NCBI GenBank assembly: GCA_031459855.1
Contig: JAVKHP010000001.1
Location: 1-64,000, forward strand
From: Armatimonadota bacterium
GTDB taxonomy: Bacteria > Sysuimicrobiota > Sysuimicrobiia > Sysuimicrobiales > Humicultoraceae
Reading direction: 5' to 3'
DNA length: 64,000 nucleotides
Shown: piece after piece, positions 30,110 through 39,020 of the stretch
Layout of the letters: the number at the start of each line of letters is the position of its first letter
Position numbering within the stretch: position 1 is the first letter of the stretch
Translations under genes and position numbers: made by a program
Notes under the pieces: model-generated
What the model saw: only the letters and a program-made list of their open reading frames with translations
Databases searched by the model: none
Told to the model about the DNA's origin: nothing

Positions 30110-31786
30110 TCAGTAGTTCCACTCGTGCGCATTCCAGTTGATGTAGAAACCGCCCAGCCCCACCGGCTTGACGTTCTTGAGGGCCTTGATGGCCGTGGTG
30201 AGCTGCAGCCGGAAGTAGAACGGCAGCGACGGGAGCTCCTCGGCGTAGATCTCCTGCTGGCGCCGCAGCAGCTCGTTGCGCTTGGCCTCGTCCAGCTCCT
30301 GGTTGATCTGCTCGCAGAGCCGGTCCACCTCGGGATGCCGGAACCCGGCGCGGTTGAACCCCTCCCAGTTGTTGGCCGGGCTGGGGATCATGCTGCTGTG
30401 GAAGTAGGCGAAGCACAGCGTCTCGGGCGTGAACAGGGTGGCCCACTCGGCCAGGTGGGGCCACTGCCGCCGGACCACGACGCGGCCGAAGAAGACCGAC
30501 GCCGGGACGTTGTCGATGCGGATCTCGATGCCCCCCTGCTTGAGCTGCTCCTTGATGATCTGCTGCCCCTGCTCGCGGGGCGCGTTCCCGGCCGTGGTCA
30601 TGAAGGTCATCTCGAACCGCCGGCCCGCCCGGTCGCGCAGGATCCCGTCCGGCCCCATGGTGAACCCGGCCTCGGTGAGCAGCGCGCGGGCCCGCGCCGG
30701 GTCGTAGGCGTACTTCTTGATAGAAGGGTGGGCGCCCGGGTGGCGCGGCGGCAGCCAGCTGTGGGCCACGGGCTGGCGGCCGTGGAACAGTGCCCGCACG
30801 ATCGCCTCCCGGTCGATGGCGTGGGCGATGGCCTGCCGCACCCGCTTGTCCTTCAGCCACTCGTTGTCCAGGTTGAACTCGATCCGCTCCCACACCAGCG
30901 CTTCGGTGTAGTGGGTGGCGACGTTGGGGTTGCGCCGCTCGATGTCCACCATCTGCTCGATGCCGAAGTTGTTGATCTCGGTGGCATCCACCGTCCCCGC
31001 GATCTGGTTCGCGGTGAGCACCACGGAGTCCAGGATGAACCGGAAGGTCAGGGTCTTGATCTTCGGCCGCTCCCCTGCCCATCCGTCGTAGGCCTCCAGG
31101 GTGATGTGGCTACCCGCCACCCACTCCTTCAACCTGTAGGGCCCGTTGCCCACGGGGGCCCGGAAGAACGGATCGGCCTTGAGCCTGGAGGGGTCGCGCA
31201 GGTAGGGGCCCTCCAGCCGGTGGCGGGGCAGCATGTACTCCTCCCCGTAGGGCGTGCCGTTGGCGAAGGGCCACAGCTCGTTCCACTGGACCACCAGCGT
31301 GTACGGGTTGTTGGGATCGGGTACCAGGATGTTGTCGATCTTCCGCAAGATATCCCGCCGCAGGGTCGGCGTCTGCGGGTTCCGGAGCATGCCGTAGCTG
31401 AAACGGGCATCCAGCGCCGTCACCGGCTTGCCGTCGTGCCAGGTGAACCCCTTGCGGAGCTTCCAGGTCACCCGCATCTTCTTGTTGGGCAGCAGCACCC
31501 AGTCGCCGTCCTTGAGGGTGGGCAGTTTCTCCACCAGGACCGGGACCCGCACCCACTTCTCGTTGAACGGCGCGAAGTACGCGAAGAGCGAGTTGTGGAT
31601 CACCCCCGCCGCGGCCATGGTCGAAAAGGGCCCCAGGAGGTCGGGCTCCTGGGCCATGCCGATCACCACGGTGTCGCGGCGCCCCTGGGCTGCGCCGACT
31701 CCCGGCCACAGCCCCAGCGCCAGCGCCACGACCACCAGGACCAGCACGCCGCCTCGTACCGTCGCGCGCATCGGTGTCCGTCCCAT
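30110..31786 (-). CDS. Peptide ABC transporter substrate-binding protein (SBP_bac_5), copy 1
   Basis: 558 residues of the DppA/OppA family (solute-binding family 5). The N-terminal signal peptide (hydrophobic 13-27, then GVGAAQG) has no lipobox cysteine, so the mature protein should be free in a periplasm. The family landmarks are WKLRKGFTWHDGKPVTA, FILDS, NNEWLKDKRVRQAIAHAIDRE, WLPPRHPG and YDPARARALLTEAGF. The ATG at 31786 has GAGGGAG 8 nt upstream; an ATG at 31771 is a poorer choice. It is a close paralogue of the protein at 33910-35574 (shared endings TYINWN-/FYINWN-), the two flanking the permease pair. Ligand is unknown. Confidence 0.93.
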   Translation of the reverse strand: MGRTPMRATVRGGVLVLVVVALALGLWPGVGAAQGRRDTVVIGMAQEPDLLGPFSTMAAAGVIHNSLFAYFAPFNEKWVRVPVLVEKLPTLKDGDWVLLPNKKMRVTWKLRKGFTWHDGKPVTALDARFSYGMLRNPQTPTLRRDILRKIDNILVPDPNNPYTLVVQWNELWPFANGTPYGEEYMLPRHRLEGPYLRDPSRLKADPFFRAPVGNGPYRLKEWVAGSHITLEAYDGWAGERPKIKTLTFRFILDSVVLTANQIAGTVDATEINNFGIEQMVDIERRNPNVATHYTEALVWERIEFNLDNEWLKDKRVRQAIAHAIDREAIVRALFHGRQPVAHSWLPPRHPGAHPSIKKYAYDPARARALLTEAGFTMGPDGILRDRAGRRFEMTFMTTAGNAPREQGQQIIKEQLKQGGIEIRIDNVPASVFFGRVVVRRQWPHLAEWATLFTPETLCFAYFHSSMIPSPANNWEGFNRAGFRHPEVDRLCEQINQELDEAKRNELLRRQQEIYAEELPSLPFYFRLQLTTAIKALKNVKPVGLGGFYINWNAHEWNY

Positions 31787-31810
31787 GCTCGGTCTCCCTC
31801 CCACGCAGGG

Positions 31811-31884
31811 TATCGTCTGTCCTTCGTATCGTCTGTCACCATATCGTTGTCCGCCGTATTGTCTGTCCGCCGTCACGTCTGCCC
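31811..31884. repeat. Tandem 15-16 bp repeats between oppC and binding protein copy 1
   Basis: On the plus strand the unit TATCGTCTGTCC recurs at 31811, 31827, 31842 (one base deleted) and 31857 (TATTGTCTGTCC), with a weaker fifth unit at 31873 (TCACGTCTGCCC), separated by NNCG-type spacers. The period of about 15.5 bp and location within the 166-bp gap upstream of the binding-protein start suggest an operator array or a slippage-prone leader. Confidence 0.8.
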
Positions 31885-31952
31885 GTCGTGGCCCCCGCCA
31901 CCACCGGCCGCCGGGGGCCGCGGCGCTCCCGGCGATCGCCCAGGTCGGCCGT

Positions 31953-32876
31953 TCACGTCCTGAGGCGCGGGTCGAGCGCGTCGCGCAGCCCGTCACCCAG
32001 GAAGTTGAACGAGAGCACGGTGATGAAGATGAACACGCCCGGGAAGACCGCCAGCCACGAGGCCTTCAGCAAGTACTCCTGGGACCGCTGGAGCATGTTC
32101 CCCCACGAGGGGGTGGGCGGCTGGATCCCCAGCCCCAGGTACGACAGCCCCGACTCGGCGAGGATGGCGTTCCCCACAGTGAGGGTGGCCGCGACGATGA
32201 CCGGCGCCAGGGCGTTGGGGATCAGGTGCCGGAGGATGATGCGCGCCTCCGAGGCGCCCATGGCCCGCCCGGCCTCGACGAAGTCCTGCCCCTTGAGGGA
32301 CAGGATCTGGCCCCGCACCAGCCGCGCCACGGTGGTCCACCCGAAGGCCGTGAAGATCAACACGATGCGGCCCACGCCCCCGCCGGGCAGCAGCGCGGCC
32401 AGGATCAGGTAGAGCGGCAGCAGCGGCACCGCGATGAGGACGTCGACCAGCCGCATCAGCACACTGTCGAGCCAGCCGCCGTAGAACCCGGCCAGCGCGC
32501 CCACCACGGCCCCCACGACCGAGATGGCCACCGCCGTCACGTAGCCCACCACCAGCGAGACGCGCCCGGCGAACATGATGCGCGTGAGCACGTCGCGGCC
32601 GAGCTCGTCGGTGCCGAACGGGTTGCCCAGACGCGGCGGCATCCAGCGCTCGGAGAGGTTGATGCGGTCGAAGGGATGCGGCGCGAGCCAGGGGGCCAGG
32701 AGGGCCATGAGCGTCAGGGCCAGGGCCACGGTGCCGCCGATCAACGCCAGCCGGTGGCGCAGGAACCGTCGCCAGACGACCTGCCAGTAGGACTGGCCCA
32801 CCGCTACGCCGGCGGCCTCCCGGCGCCGGCGCTCGAGCTCGAGGGCGAGTTCCTGCGGGGTCCCCGTCCGGGCCAT
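31953..32876 (-). CDS. oppC: Peptide ABC transporter permease (OppC/DppC)
   Basis: A 307-residue inner-membrane permease. It has an N-terminal OppC-type segment (FLRHRLALIGG TM1), DELGRDVLTRIMFAGRVSL at the start of the binding-protein-dependent transport domain, six or so transmembrane helices, and the EAA loop EAGRAMGASEARIILRHLIPN that docks to the ATPase. It ends FLGDGLRDALDPRLRT, as usual for OppC. It lies 19 bp after oppB. Confidence 0.95.
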   Translation of the reverse strand: MARTGTPQELALELERRRREAAGVAVGQSYWQVVWRRFLRHRLALIGGTVALALTLMALLAPWLAPHPFDRINLSERWMPPRLGNPFGTDELGRDVLTRIMFAGRVSLVVGYVTAVAISVVGAVVGALAGFYGGWLDSVLMRLVDVLIAVPLLPLYLILAALLPGGGVGRIVLIFTAFGWTTVARLVRGQILSLKGQDFVEAGRAMGASEARIILRHLIPNALAPVIVAATLTVGNAILAESGLSYLGLGIQPPTPSWGNMLQRSQEYLLKASWLAVFPGVFIFITVLSFNFLGDGLRDALDPRLRT

Positions 32877-32895
32877 CGCACGCCTCCTGGGCCGC

Positions 32896-33861
32896 TCAGT
32901 CGTAGCGGATCCGGGGGTCCGCCATCGCGTACGCCACGTCGGCCAGCAGGTTGAACACCACCGTCATCAGCGCCGCGAACAGCAGCACGGCCATCGCCAC
33001 GTTGTAGTCGTGTCCCAGCACGGCCTGGAACAGCAGCAGGCCCATGCCTGGCCACGAGAAGACGGTCTCGGTCAGCACGGCGCCGTTGAGGGTGCCGGGG
33101 ATCGAGAGCGCCACCAGGGTGATGATGGGGATCAGGGCGTTGCGCAGGGCGTGGCGCCGGATGACGAGCCGCTCGGGGCTGCCCTTGGCGCGGGCCGTGC
33201 GGATGTAGTCCTGCCGCACCACCTCGAGCATGCTGCTGCGCATGTACCGGGCCCAGACGGCCGTGTTGAACGTGGCCAGCACCACCACCGGCAGGACCAG
33301 GTGCCACAGCCGGTCGACGAACGCCGGCCAGCCCGGGGGCACGCCCGGGGTGAGCATGCCCCCGGCCGGCAGGATCGGCCACCAGACCGCGAAGATCAGG
33401 ATGAAGACGATCCCCTGCCAGAAGACCGGCACGGAGTGACCGGCGAAGGCCAGGACGGTCACCACGTAGTCGGCCACCGAGTACTGGTGGAGCGCCGAGT
33501 AGATGCCGGCCAGGATCCCGACGACGAAGGCCACCACCAGCGCCGCGCCCACCAGCCAGAGCGTGTTGCGCAGGCGCTCGCCCAGGATCGCGACCACCGG
33601 CGTCCCGTAGGTACGCGAGTAGCCCAGGTCGCCCCGCAGGGTCGAGCGCAGCCACTTGACGTAGCGGACGTAGACCGGGTCGTCGAGCCCGTAGTACTGG
33701 CGCAGGGCCTTGACGTCCTCCGGGCGGATCTCGGGGTTGCTGGCGGCGATCAGCTCCACCGGGTCGCCCGGCGTGGCCACCAGCAGGGTGAACACGAGGA
33801 TCGACAGCCCGACCAGGATGATCAGGCCGTGCACCAGGCGGCGGAGCAGGAAGCGCTGCAT
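32896..33861 (-). CDS. oppB: Peptide ABC transporter permease (OppB/DppB)
   Basis: A 321-residue permease with the OppB start (FLLRRLVHGLIILVGLSILVF), GDLGYSRTYGTPV, six transmembrane helices and the EAA loop YIRTARAKGSPERLVIRRHALRNAL. The C-terminus DPRIRYD is typical. It lies between binding protein copy 2 and oppC, and together these form the channel served by oppD and oppF downstream. Confidence 0.95.
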   Translation of the reverse strand: MQRFLLRRLVHGLIILVGLSILVFTLLVATPGDPVELIAASNPEIRPEDVKALRQYYGLDDPVYVRYVKWLRSTLRGDLGYSRTYGTPVVAILGERLRNTLWLVGAALVVAFVVGILAGIYSALHQYSVADYVVTVLAFAGHSVPVFWQGIVFILIFAVWWPILPAGGMLTPGVPPGWPAFVDRLWHLVLPVVVLATFNTAVWARYMRSSMLEVVRQDYIRTARAKGSPERLVIRRHALRNALIPIITLVALSIPGTLNGAVLTETVFSWPGMGLLLFQAVLGHDYNVAMAVLLFAALMTVVFNLLADVAYAMADPRIRYD

Positions 33862-33909
33862 GGGGCGATCGCCTGGGGCGGGGCGGGGGCGCCCGCCCCG
33901 CCCCCTAGG

Positions 33910-35574
33910 CTACTGCGACCACACCCAGTCCTTCGAGTTCCAGTTGATGTACGTCCCCGACAGCCCCGTCGGCTTGATCGGCGACAACCGTGCGTGGGCG
34001 GTGTTCAGTGCCAGGCGGAAGTACAGCGGAATCGACGGCAGTTCGTCGACCCAGATCTCCTGCTGGCGCTTCAGCAGCTGCACCCGCTTGGCCGCGTCGA
34101 TCTCGGTGTTGATCTGCTCCAGTAACCGGTCGTTCTCGGCGTTGCGCCACCCCGGGTAGTTCTGCCCCTCCCAGTTGTTCTGGGCGCTGGGGATCTGGCT
34201 GGAGTGCCAGAGGGTGTAGCCAGTGGTGATGGGCTGCTGGAGCCAGGCGTACATCACCATGTGCGGGAACTGCCGGCGCGCCGTCACCTGGCCGAACAGC
34301 ACGCTGGCCGGACGGTTGTCGATGCGCAGGTCGATGCCCACCGCCCGGAGCTGCTCCTTGAGGATCTGCTGGATCTGCTCCCGCACGGCGTTGCCAGCGG
34401 TGGTCATGATGCTCATCTCGACGCGCTGCCCGCGGCTGTCGCGGAGGATCCCGTCGGGCCCCGGCGTGAAGCCCGCCTCGGCCAGCAGCTGGCGCGCCCG
34501 GGCGGGGTCATAGGCGTACTTCCTGACGGCGGCGTTGTAGCCCTCGTGCCGTTCGGGCAGCCACGTGTGGGCCACCGGCTGCTTGCCGTAGAAGAGCTTC
34601 TGGCTCAGCTCCTCCCGGTTGATGGCGTGGGCCAGGGCCTGCCGCACACGCTTGTCCTTCAGCCACTCGTTGTCGAGGTTGAGGTCGATGTGCTCCCAGA
34701 TGAGGGCCGGCGTGTAGTAGGTCTTCTGCTGGGGGTTGCGCCGTTCGATCTCCAGCATCTGCTCCAGGGAGAAGTTGTTGGTCTCGGTGACATCCACCTG
34801 GTTGGCAATGACGTTGGCCTGGAGCACGGTGGAGTCGAGGATGAACCGCCAGACCTGGCGCCGGATCTTGGGCGGGCCCTCCGGGTACTTGTCGTAGGCC
34901 TCGAGGGTGATGTGGCTGCCCGGCACCCATTCGACGAACTTGTACGGCCCGTTGCCGATGGGCGCCCGGGCCATCCGGTTGTTCCGCAGGCTGGCGGGGT
35001 CGCGCAGGTAATCCCGTTCCATCACGTGCCGCGGGTAGATCAGGCTGGCGCCGATGGGGTTGACGTTGGCGAACGGGTAGCGCTCGTTCCACTGCACCAC
35101 CACGGTGTACGGGTCGGGGGCCAGCACGTTGTCGATCTTGCGCAGCACGAACCGGGACACCGTGGGCGTCCGCGGGTTGCGCAGCATCAGGTAGGTCCAC
35201 GAGACGTCCAGGGCGGTGTAGGGCCTGCCGTCGTGCCAGGTGAAGCCCCGCTTGAGCTTGAACGTCACCTTCATCTTGTTCCCGGGCAGCAGCTGCCAGT
35301 CGCCGTCCTTGAGGGTGGGGATCTTCTGGACGGTGCCCGGGATCAGCTCCCACTTGTCGTTGTACCCCACCATGTCGGTGAACACCGAGTTGGTCACGGC
35401 CCGACCTGCGGCCATGGACCAGAAGTCCATGATGAGCCCGTCGGGTTCCTGGGCCATGCCGATCACGACGGTATCACGTCGTGGCTGCGCGCCCGCGCCA
35501 GGCACGCCCAGCCCGAGCGCCAGGGCCACCACGGCCACCAGCGCCAGGGCACGGGGCAGTCGACTTCTCGTCAT
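33910..35574 (-). CDS. Peptide ABC transporter substrate-binding protein (SBP_bac_5), copy 2
   Basis: 554 residues, first transporter gene of the operon. A signal peptide (LALVAVVALALGLGVPGAGA) without lipobox cysteine indicates a soluble periplasmic protein. Family segments FKLKRGFTWHDGRPYTALD, NGPYKFVEWVPGSHITLEAYD, NEWLKDKRVRQALAHAINRE and YDPARARQLLAEAGF are present. The ATG at 35574 follows GAGGAGAGGGACA. It closely resembles copy 1 along its whole length, pointing to a tandem duplication with the permeases in between. Different peptide preferences would be the simplest reason to keep both (inference). Confidence 0.93.
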   Translation of the reverse strand: MTRSRLPRALALVAVVALALGLGVPGAGAQPRRDTVVIGMAQEPDGLIMDFWSMAAGRAVTNSVFTDMVGYNDKWELIPGTVQKIPTLKDGDWQLLPGNKMKVTFKLKRGFTWHDGRPYTALDVSWTYLMLRNPRTPTVSRFVLRKIDNVLAPDPYTVVVQWNERYPFANVNPIGASLIYPRHVMERDYLRDPASLRNNRMARAPIGNGPYKFVEWVPGSHITLEAYDKYPEGPPKIRRQVWRFILDSTVLQANVIANQVDVTETNNFSLEQMLEIERRNPQQKTYYTPALIWEHIDLNLDNEWLKDKRVRQALAHAINREELSQKLFYGKQPVAHTWLPERHEGYNAAVRKYAYDPARARQLLAEAGFTPGPDGILRDSRGQRVEMSIMTTAGNAVREQIQQILKEQLRAVGIDLRIDNRPASVLFGQVTARRQFPHMVMYAWLQQPITTGYTLWHSSQIPSAQNNWEGQNYPGWRNAENDRLLEQINTEIDAAKRVQLLKRQQEIWVDELPSIPLYFRLALNTAHARLSPIKPTGLSGTYINWNSKDWVWSQ

Positions 35575-35670
35575 TGTCCCTCTCCTCCTCGTGAGTACCG
35601 CGGCGAGTACCGCGGTGTGCGTTGGGGATCCCACTCGCTTCGTCGCGATGCCGGGCTCACGCCCCTCGTG

Positions 35671-36096
35671 TTAGTGCAAGCCGCGCAACAGCACCTCGAG
35701 CGGATCGTCGTCCAGCAGCCGGCCCTCCCGCCCGGCGGGCCGCTCGACCCGCGGCGGGCCCACGGCGATCTCCTCGTCCGCCACCGAAACACGGCGCACC
35801 GCCACAGGTGCACGGCCCCCAGCTCGTGGCGCCTCGGCCGCGCCGGCGGACGGGCCAGGGGCCTGACCCACCTTGCGCGCCTCCAGGAACCGCTCGACGT
35901 CGTCGAGCCTGATGCGGTAGACTTTCCCGATTCGTGATGCCGGCAGCATTCCCGTGCGGATGTACCGGTAGACTGTCAGCCGGTTGAGCTGCAGGTACCT
36001 GGCGACTTCCTCGACCGTCAGCATGCGGTCCCCGGCGAGATGCCCGGACGCCCTCGCGGCCGGGCGTCCGCGTGTGCCTTTGGTGGTTCCTGCCAT
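35671..36096 (-). CDS. Excisionase-family helix-turn-helix DNA-binding protein
   Basis: 141 residues from the ATG at 36096, preceded by GAGAGG. Residues about 24-75 form a MerR-like winged HTH of the excisionase type (MLTVEEVARYLQLNRLTVYRYIRTG... LPASRIGKVYRIRLDDVERFLEA). The remaining 65 residues are Pro/Ala/Arg-rich and charged with no known domain. It is 96 bp upstream of the peptide transporter operon on the same strand and may be its regulator. Despite the domain name, nothing phage-like surrounds it. A direct repeat of GCATAC at 36121-36136 lies just upstream and could be its own operator. Confidence 0.85.
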   Translation of the reverse strand: MAGTTKGTRGRPAARASGHLAGDRMLTVEEVARYLQLNRLTVYRYIRTGMLPASRIGKVYRIRLDDVERFLEARKVGQAPGPSAGAAEAPRAGGRAPVAVRRVSVADEEIAVGPPRVERPAGREGRLLDDDPLEVLLRGLH

Positions 36097-36418
36097 GGCC
36101 TCTCGCCTCTGTATAGCAAGGCATACTATTGCATACTCAACACCACACGACAATCCCCTCTCCGAGGGCGTCGCCGGCCCACCCGGCGGTGCTTCGGAGG
36201 TGATCACGGATGCCGCACCCCCATGGTGGTGGCGCCGCAACCCTCACGAAAGGCACCTCAGCCGCCAGCGAGGTACAAGCTCCTGTGGCCCTCCAGCTCG
36301 GGCGCGCGCACCGCCTGCATTGCAGGCATGGTCAACCACGAGGGGCACCGTCTGGTCCCGGGTACGCACAACGAGTTGACGAAAGTTGATTGCGTGCGGG
36401 GACCTCGCCGGACGGGGA
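36097..36418. other. Intergenic region upstream of the HTH gene
   Basis: These 322 bp separate the glycosyltransferase stop (36419) from the HTH start (36096). No gene is supported. The part next to the HTH gene is A/T-richer than its surroundings and holds TATACA-like and TATGC sequences that probably form its promoter. A small palindrome GCCTGCATTGCAGGC lies near 36310. Confidence 0.5.
36121..36136. promoter_or_regulatory. Direct repeat GCATAC, possible operator of the HTH gene
   Basis: GCATAC occurs at 36121-36126 and 36131-36136, exactly one helical turn apart, 25-40 bp before the HTH start and overlapping the likely promoter. Same-face repeats of this kind suit excisionase-type proteins, which bind DNA cooperatively. 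Binding is not demonstrated. Confidence 0.4.
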
Positions 36419-37792
36419 CTATCGACACGCCCGCAAACGGCGGAACGTGAAGACGCGGAACTCCTGCACACGATGGCCCTTCAGCGTTACCACCACCGGG
36501 GACGTCTCCGTGATCCCGTCGAGACACCGCTCCAGGCTGAACCGATCCGGGGCGTAGGTGACGACCACCCCTGGGCGCCCCACATAGGCATCCACCGGGG
36601 GCCAGATCGAGCCGGGGATCGCATCCGGCAGCAAGAGGGCTGGGAACCTCTCACGGGTGTGGTACGCCAGCTGGGCGGCGACCTGGTAGCGGTCGGCCAC
36701 CACGACCGCGCGTTCGCCCAGCGTGGCAGCCTCAGCCGCAACCCGCTTCCCGACCTCCTTCCAGCCGTAGAACTCCCGCGCGCCGGGCACCGGAGGGCCC
36801 CACGGCAGCAGCACCACCGCGGCGAACGCTGCCAGCATTGTCGCGTTCGCCAGGACCAGGCCCGTCACCCAGGGGCGCCAGAGTGCCGCCAGGGCCACCG
36901 CGAGCCCGAGGTATGCCGGGCCCATCCAGTGGCCGCGCGCTGCGCCAAACGGCGCCACGAGCAGCGGGGCGACCGCCGCCGGGAGCGCCGTCCAGAACAG
37001 GAACGCCCACCGCCGATCGGCCCGTCTGGCCCAGGCGGCCCACAAGGCCCACGCGAAGGCTGGCAGCATGAACAGCACCAGGGGCAGGTGCTGGGTCAGC
37101 AGGCGCCAGTAGGCGCCCGTACCGGGTGGTGCCCCGATCTCCCTTCGGTAGTGGACGAGGAAACGCACCGCCGCCCAGTCGTGGGCGATGTTCCAGGCGA
37201 CCACGGGACTCAGCGCCAGCGCGGCCACGGCGGCCGCGAGGTACGGTCCGCGGCGGCGCAACCAGGCGCGGTCGGCGGCGAGCAGGTAGGCCAGCACCCC
37301 GGCGCCCAGCGTCACGGCATAGAGCTTGCTGAGCATCGCCACGCCCATCGCCACGCCGGCCCCACCCCACCATCGGCGGCGGCCCGCCAGCGCCCCCCAC
37401 ACCAGCCGCAGGGCGACGGTCCACGCCAGGTACATGGGCGCGTCGGGGGTCATCATCAGACCGGCCGCGCCCAGCACGGGCGCCACCTGGAACAGGACCA
37501 CCGCCCGCAGGCCGGCGCGCGCGCCGAACAGGTCGCGGGCCAACAGGTACAGCGCCCCGGTGGTCGCCAGGCCCAGTGCCAGGGCGGGCAGCCGGAGCCA
37601 CACCTCCGCGTCCCCCAGCGGCCGGACTATGGCCAGCAGCCACGCCACGAGCGGCGGGTGGTCCACGTAGCTCCAAGCGAGCCGTCTGGCCCACAGCCAG
37701 TAGTACGCCTCGTCGTGGAGCAGCGGCAGGCGAGCCGCGAGCACCGCCCGCAAGGCCGTCATGCCCACCACGAGCGCCACCACCCCGGCCAT
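36419..37792 (-). CDS. GT39/ArnT-like membrane glycosyltransferase
   Basis: A 457-residue integral membrane glycosyltransferase of the PMT_2 (GT39/GT83) type, which moves a sugar from a polyprenyl-phosphate donor to lipid or protein outside the membrane. The catalytic first loop has Asp-Glu (about 27-28) in LLHDEAYYW and the VDHPPLVAW motif. About ten hydrophobic helices follow, and a soluble C-terminal domain of about 90 residues. The ATG at 37792 gives a normal N-terminus; a GTG at 37873, two bases after the preceding stop, would add 27 residues. It follows the second permease pair, an unusual neighbour for peptide transport genes. Confidence 0.85.
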   Translation of the reverse strand: MAGVVALVVGMTALRAVLAARLPLLHDEAYYWLWARRLAWSYVDHPPLVAWLLAIVRPLGDAEVWLRLPALALGLATTGALYLLARDLFGARAGLRAVVLFQVAPVLGAAGLMMTPDAPMYLAWTVALRLVWGALAGRRRWWGGAGVAMGVAMLSKLYAVTLGAGVLAYLLAADRAWLRRRGPYLAAAVAALALSPVVAWNIAHDWAAVRFLVHYRREIGAPPGTGAYWRLLTQHLPLVLFMLPAFAWALWAAWARRADRRWAFLFWTALPAAVAPLLVAPFGAARGHWMGPAYLGLAVALAALWRPWVTGLVLANATMLAAFAAVVLLPWGPPVPGAREFYGWKEVGKRVAAEAATLGERAVVVADRYQVAAQLAYHTRERFPALLLPDAIPGSIWPPVDAYVGRPGVVVTYAPDRFSLERCLDGITETSPVVVTLKGHRVQEFRVFTFRRLRACR

Positions 37793-37875
37793 CGTCCCGG
37801 CGGGGAGGGGCCCCTGCGCCGGGGCGCGCCCGGGCTGGAGCCTCTGGGCCACGGCGCGGGCCGTTCCCGGCACCG

Positions 37876-39003
37876 CTAGCCCGTCCGCATGCGCGGGTCC
37901 AGGGCGTCGCGCAACCCGTCGCCGAACAGGTTGAACGCCACCACGGCGGCGATGATGAACACCCCAGGGAAGAGCAACCAGGGGGACAGCATCAACGTGG
38001 GCAGGTTCGACGCGGCCGTGAGCAGGTTCCCCCACGACGCGCACGGCTCGCGCACGCCGAACCCGAAGAACGACAGGGCCGACTCGCCGAGGATCGCCCC
38101 GGGGATGCCCAGCGTGGCCACCACGATGACCAGGGACGCGGTGTTGGGCAGGATGTGGCGGACGATGATGGGCAGGTCGTTCATGCCCGCGGCCTTGGCG
38201 GCCAGGACGTACTCCTGGGCCTTGAGCGCCAGCACCATGCCCCGAATCAGGCGCGAGAAGCCGGCCCAGCCCAGGAACGCCAGAATGACCGTGATGAGGT
38301 AGAACCGGGTAGTGCACCCCACGTGGGTGGGCAGCACCGCCGAGAGGGCCAGCAGCAGGTAGAAGCCCGGAAAGGCCATGATGATCTCGGCGGCCCGCAT
38401 CATGAGGTTGTCGACCCGCCCGCCGTAGTAGCCGGCGATGCCGCCGTAGAGCATGCCGATGGGAATGGTGATGGCGGCGGCCAGCACGCCGATGGACATG
38501 GAGATGCGCGACCCGTACATGATCCGGCTGAACTGGTCGCGGCCCGACTGGTCGGTGCCCATGAGGAAGATCCGCGCCGGCGGATCCACCCCGAACAGGT
38601 GCCACGACGACGGGATGAGGCCGAACAGCCGGTAGGGCTCGCCCCGGACCAGGAACCGCACGTAGTACCGGCGGCTGGGGTCGGCCACGTACGTCCGCAG
38701 CCCGGGATCCTGCAGGGTGGTCAGGTGCACGAAGGGCCGCAGGCTCCACCCCCGGGCGTCCCGGAACGCGGGCACCGTCGGCGGGTGGAAGAAGCGTTCC
38801 CGATCGCTGAAGTCCAGACCGTACGGCGCGATGAACTCGGCCAGCAGCACGATGGTGTAGAGGACCGCCAGCACCGCGCCCCCGACCAGCGCCATGCGGT
38901 GCCGGCGCAGCTGCCGCCATGCCAGCTGCGCCGGCGTGCGCACCACCGCCGGGGGGGCCGCCGCCCGCGGCCGCCGCGCCGGTCGTCCCAGGTCGTGCGC
39001 CAT
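37876..39003 (-). CDS. Peptide ABC transporter permease, OppC type with long periplasmic loop
   Basis: A 375-residue permease of the OppC family. After TM1 there is a long extracytoplasmic segment of about 100 residues (about 60-150) before GTDQSGRDQFSRIMYG opens the transport domain; standard OppC proteins have a much shorter one. The EAA loop is LAAKAAGMNDLPIIVRHILPN and the end is DGLRDALDPRMRTG. The ATG at 39003 has GAGG close upstream; the ATG at 39024 overlaps the previous stop as ATGA and is the alternative. It pairs with the OppB-type gene at 39021. No ATPase gene follows. Confidence 0.9.
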   Translation of the reverse strand: MAHDLGRPARRPRAAAPPAVVRTPAQLAWRQLRRHRMALVGGAVLAVLYTIVLLAEFIAPYGLDFSDRERFFHPPTVPAFRDARGWSLRPFVHLTTLQDPGLRTYVADPSRRYYVRFLVRGEPYRLFGLIPSSWHLFGVDPPARIFLMGTDQSGRDQFSRIMYGSRISMSIGVLAAAITIPIGMLYGGIAGYYGGRVDNLMMRAAEIIMAFPGFYLLLALSAVLPTHVGCTTRFYLITVILAFLGWAGFSRLIRGMVLALKAQEYVLAAKAAGMNDLPIIVRHILPNTASLVIVVATLGIPGAILGESALSFFGFGVREPCASWGNLLTAASNLPTLMLSPWLLFPGVFIIAAVVAFNLFGDGLRDALDPRMRTG

Positions 39004-39020
39004 CGTCGTCCTCGCGCGCC

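Noticed and set aside
36419-38920. An 833-codon fusion of permease and glycosyltransferase
   Set aside because: The first 375 codons are the wrong frame of the OppC-type gene. The glycosyltransferase begins at 37792 (or 37873).
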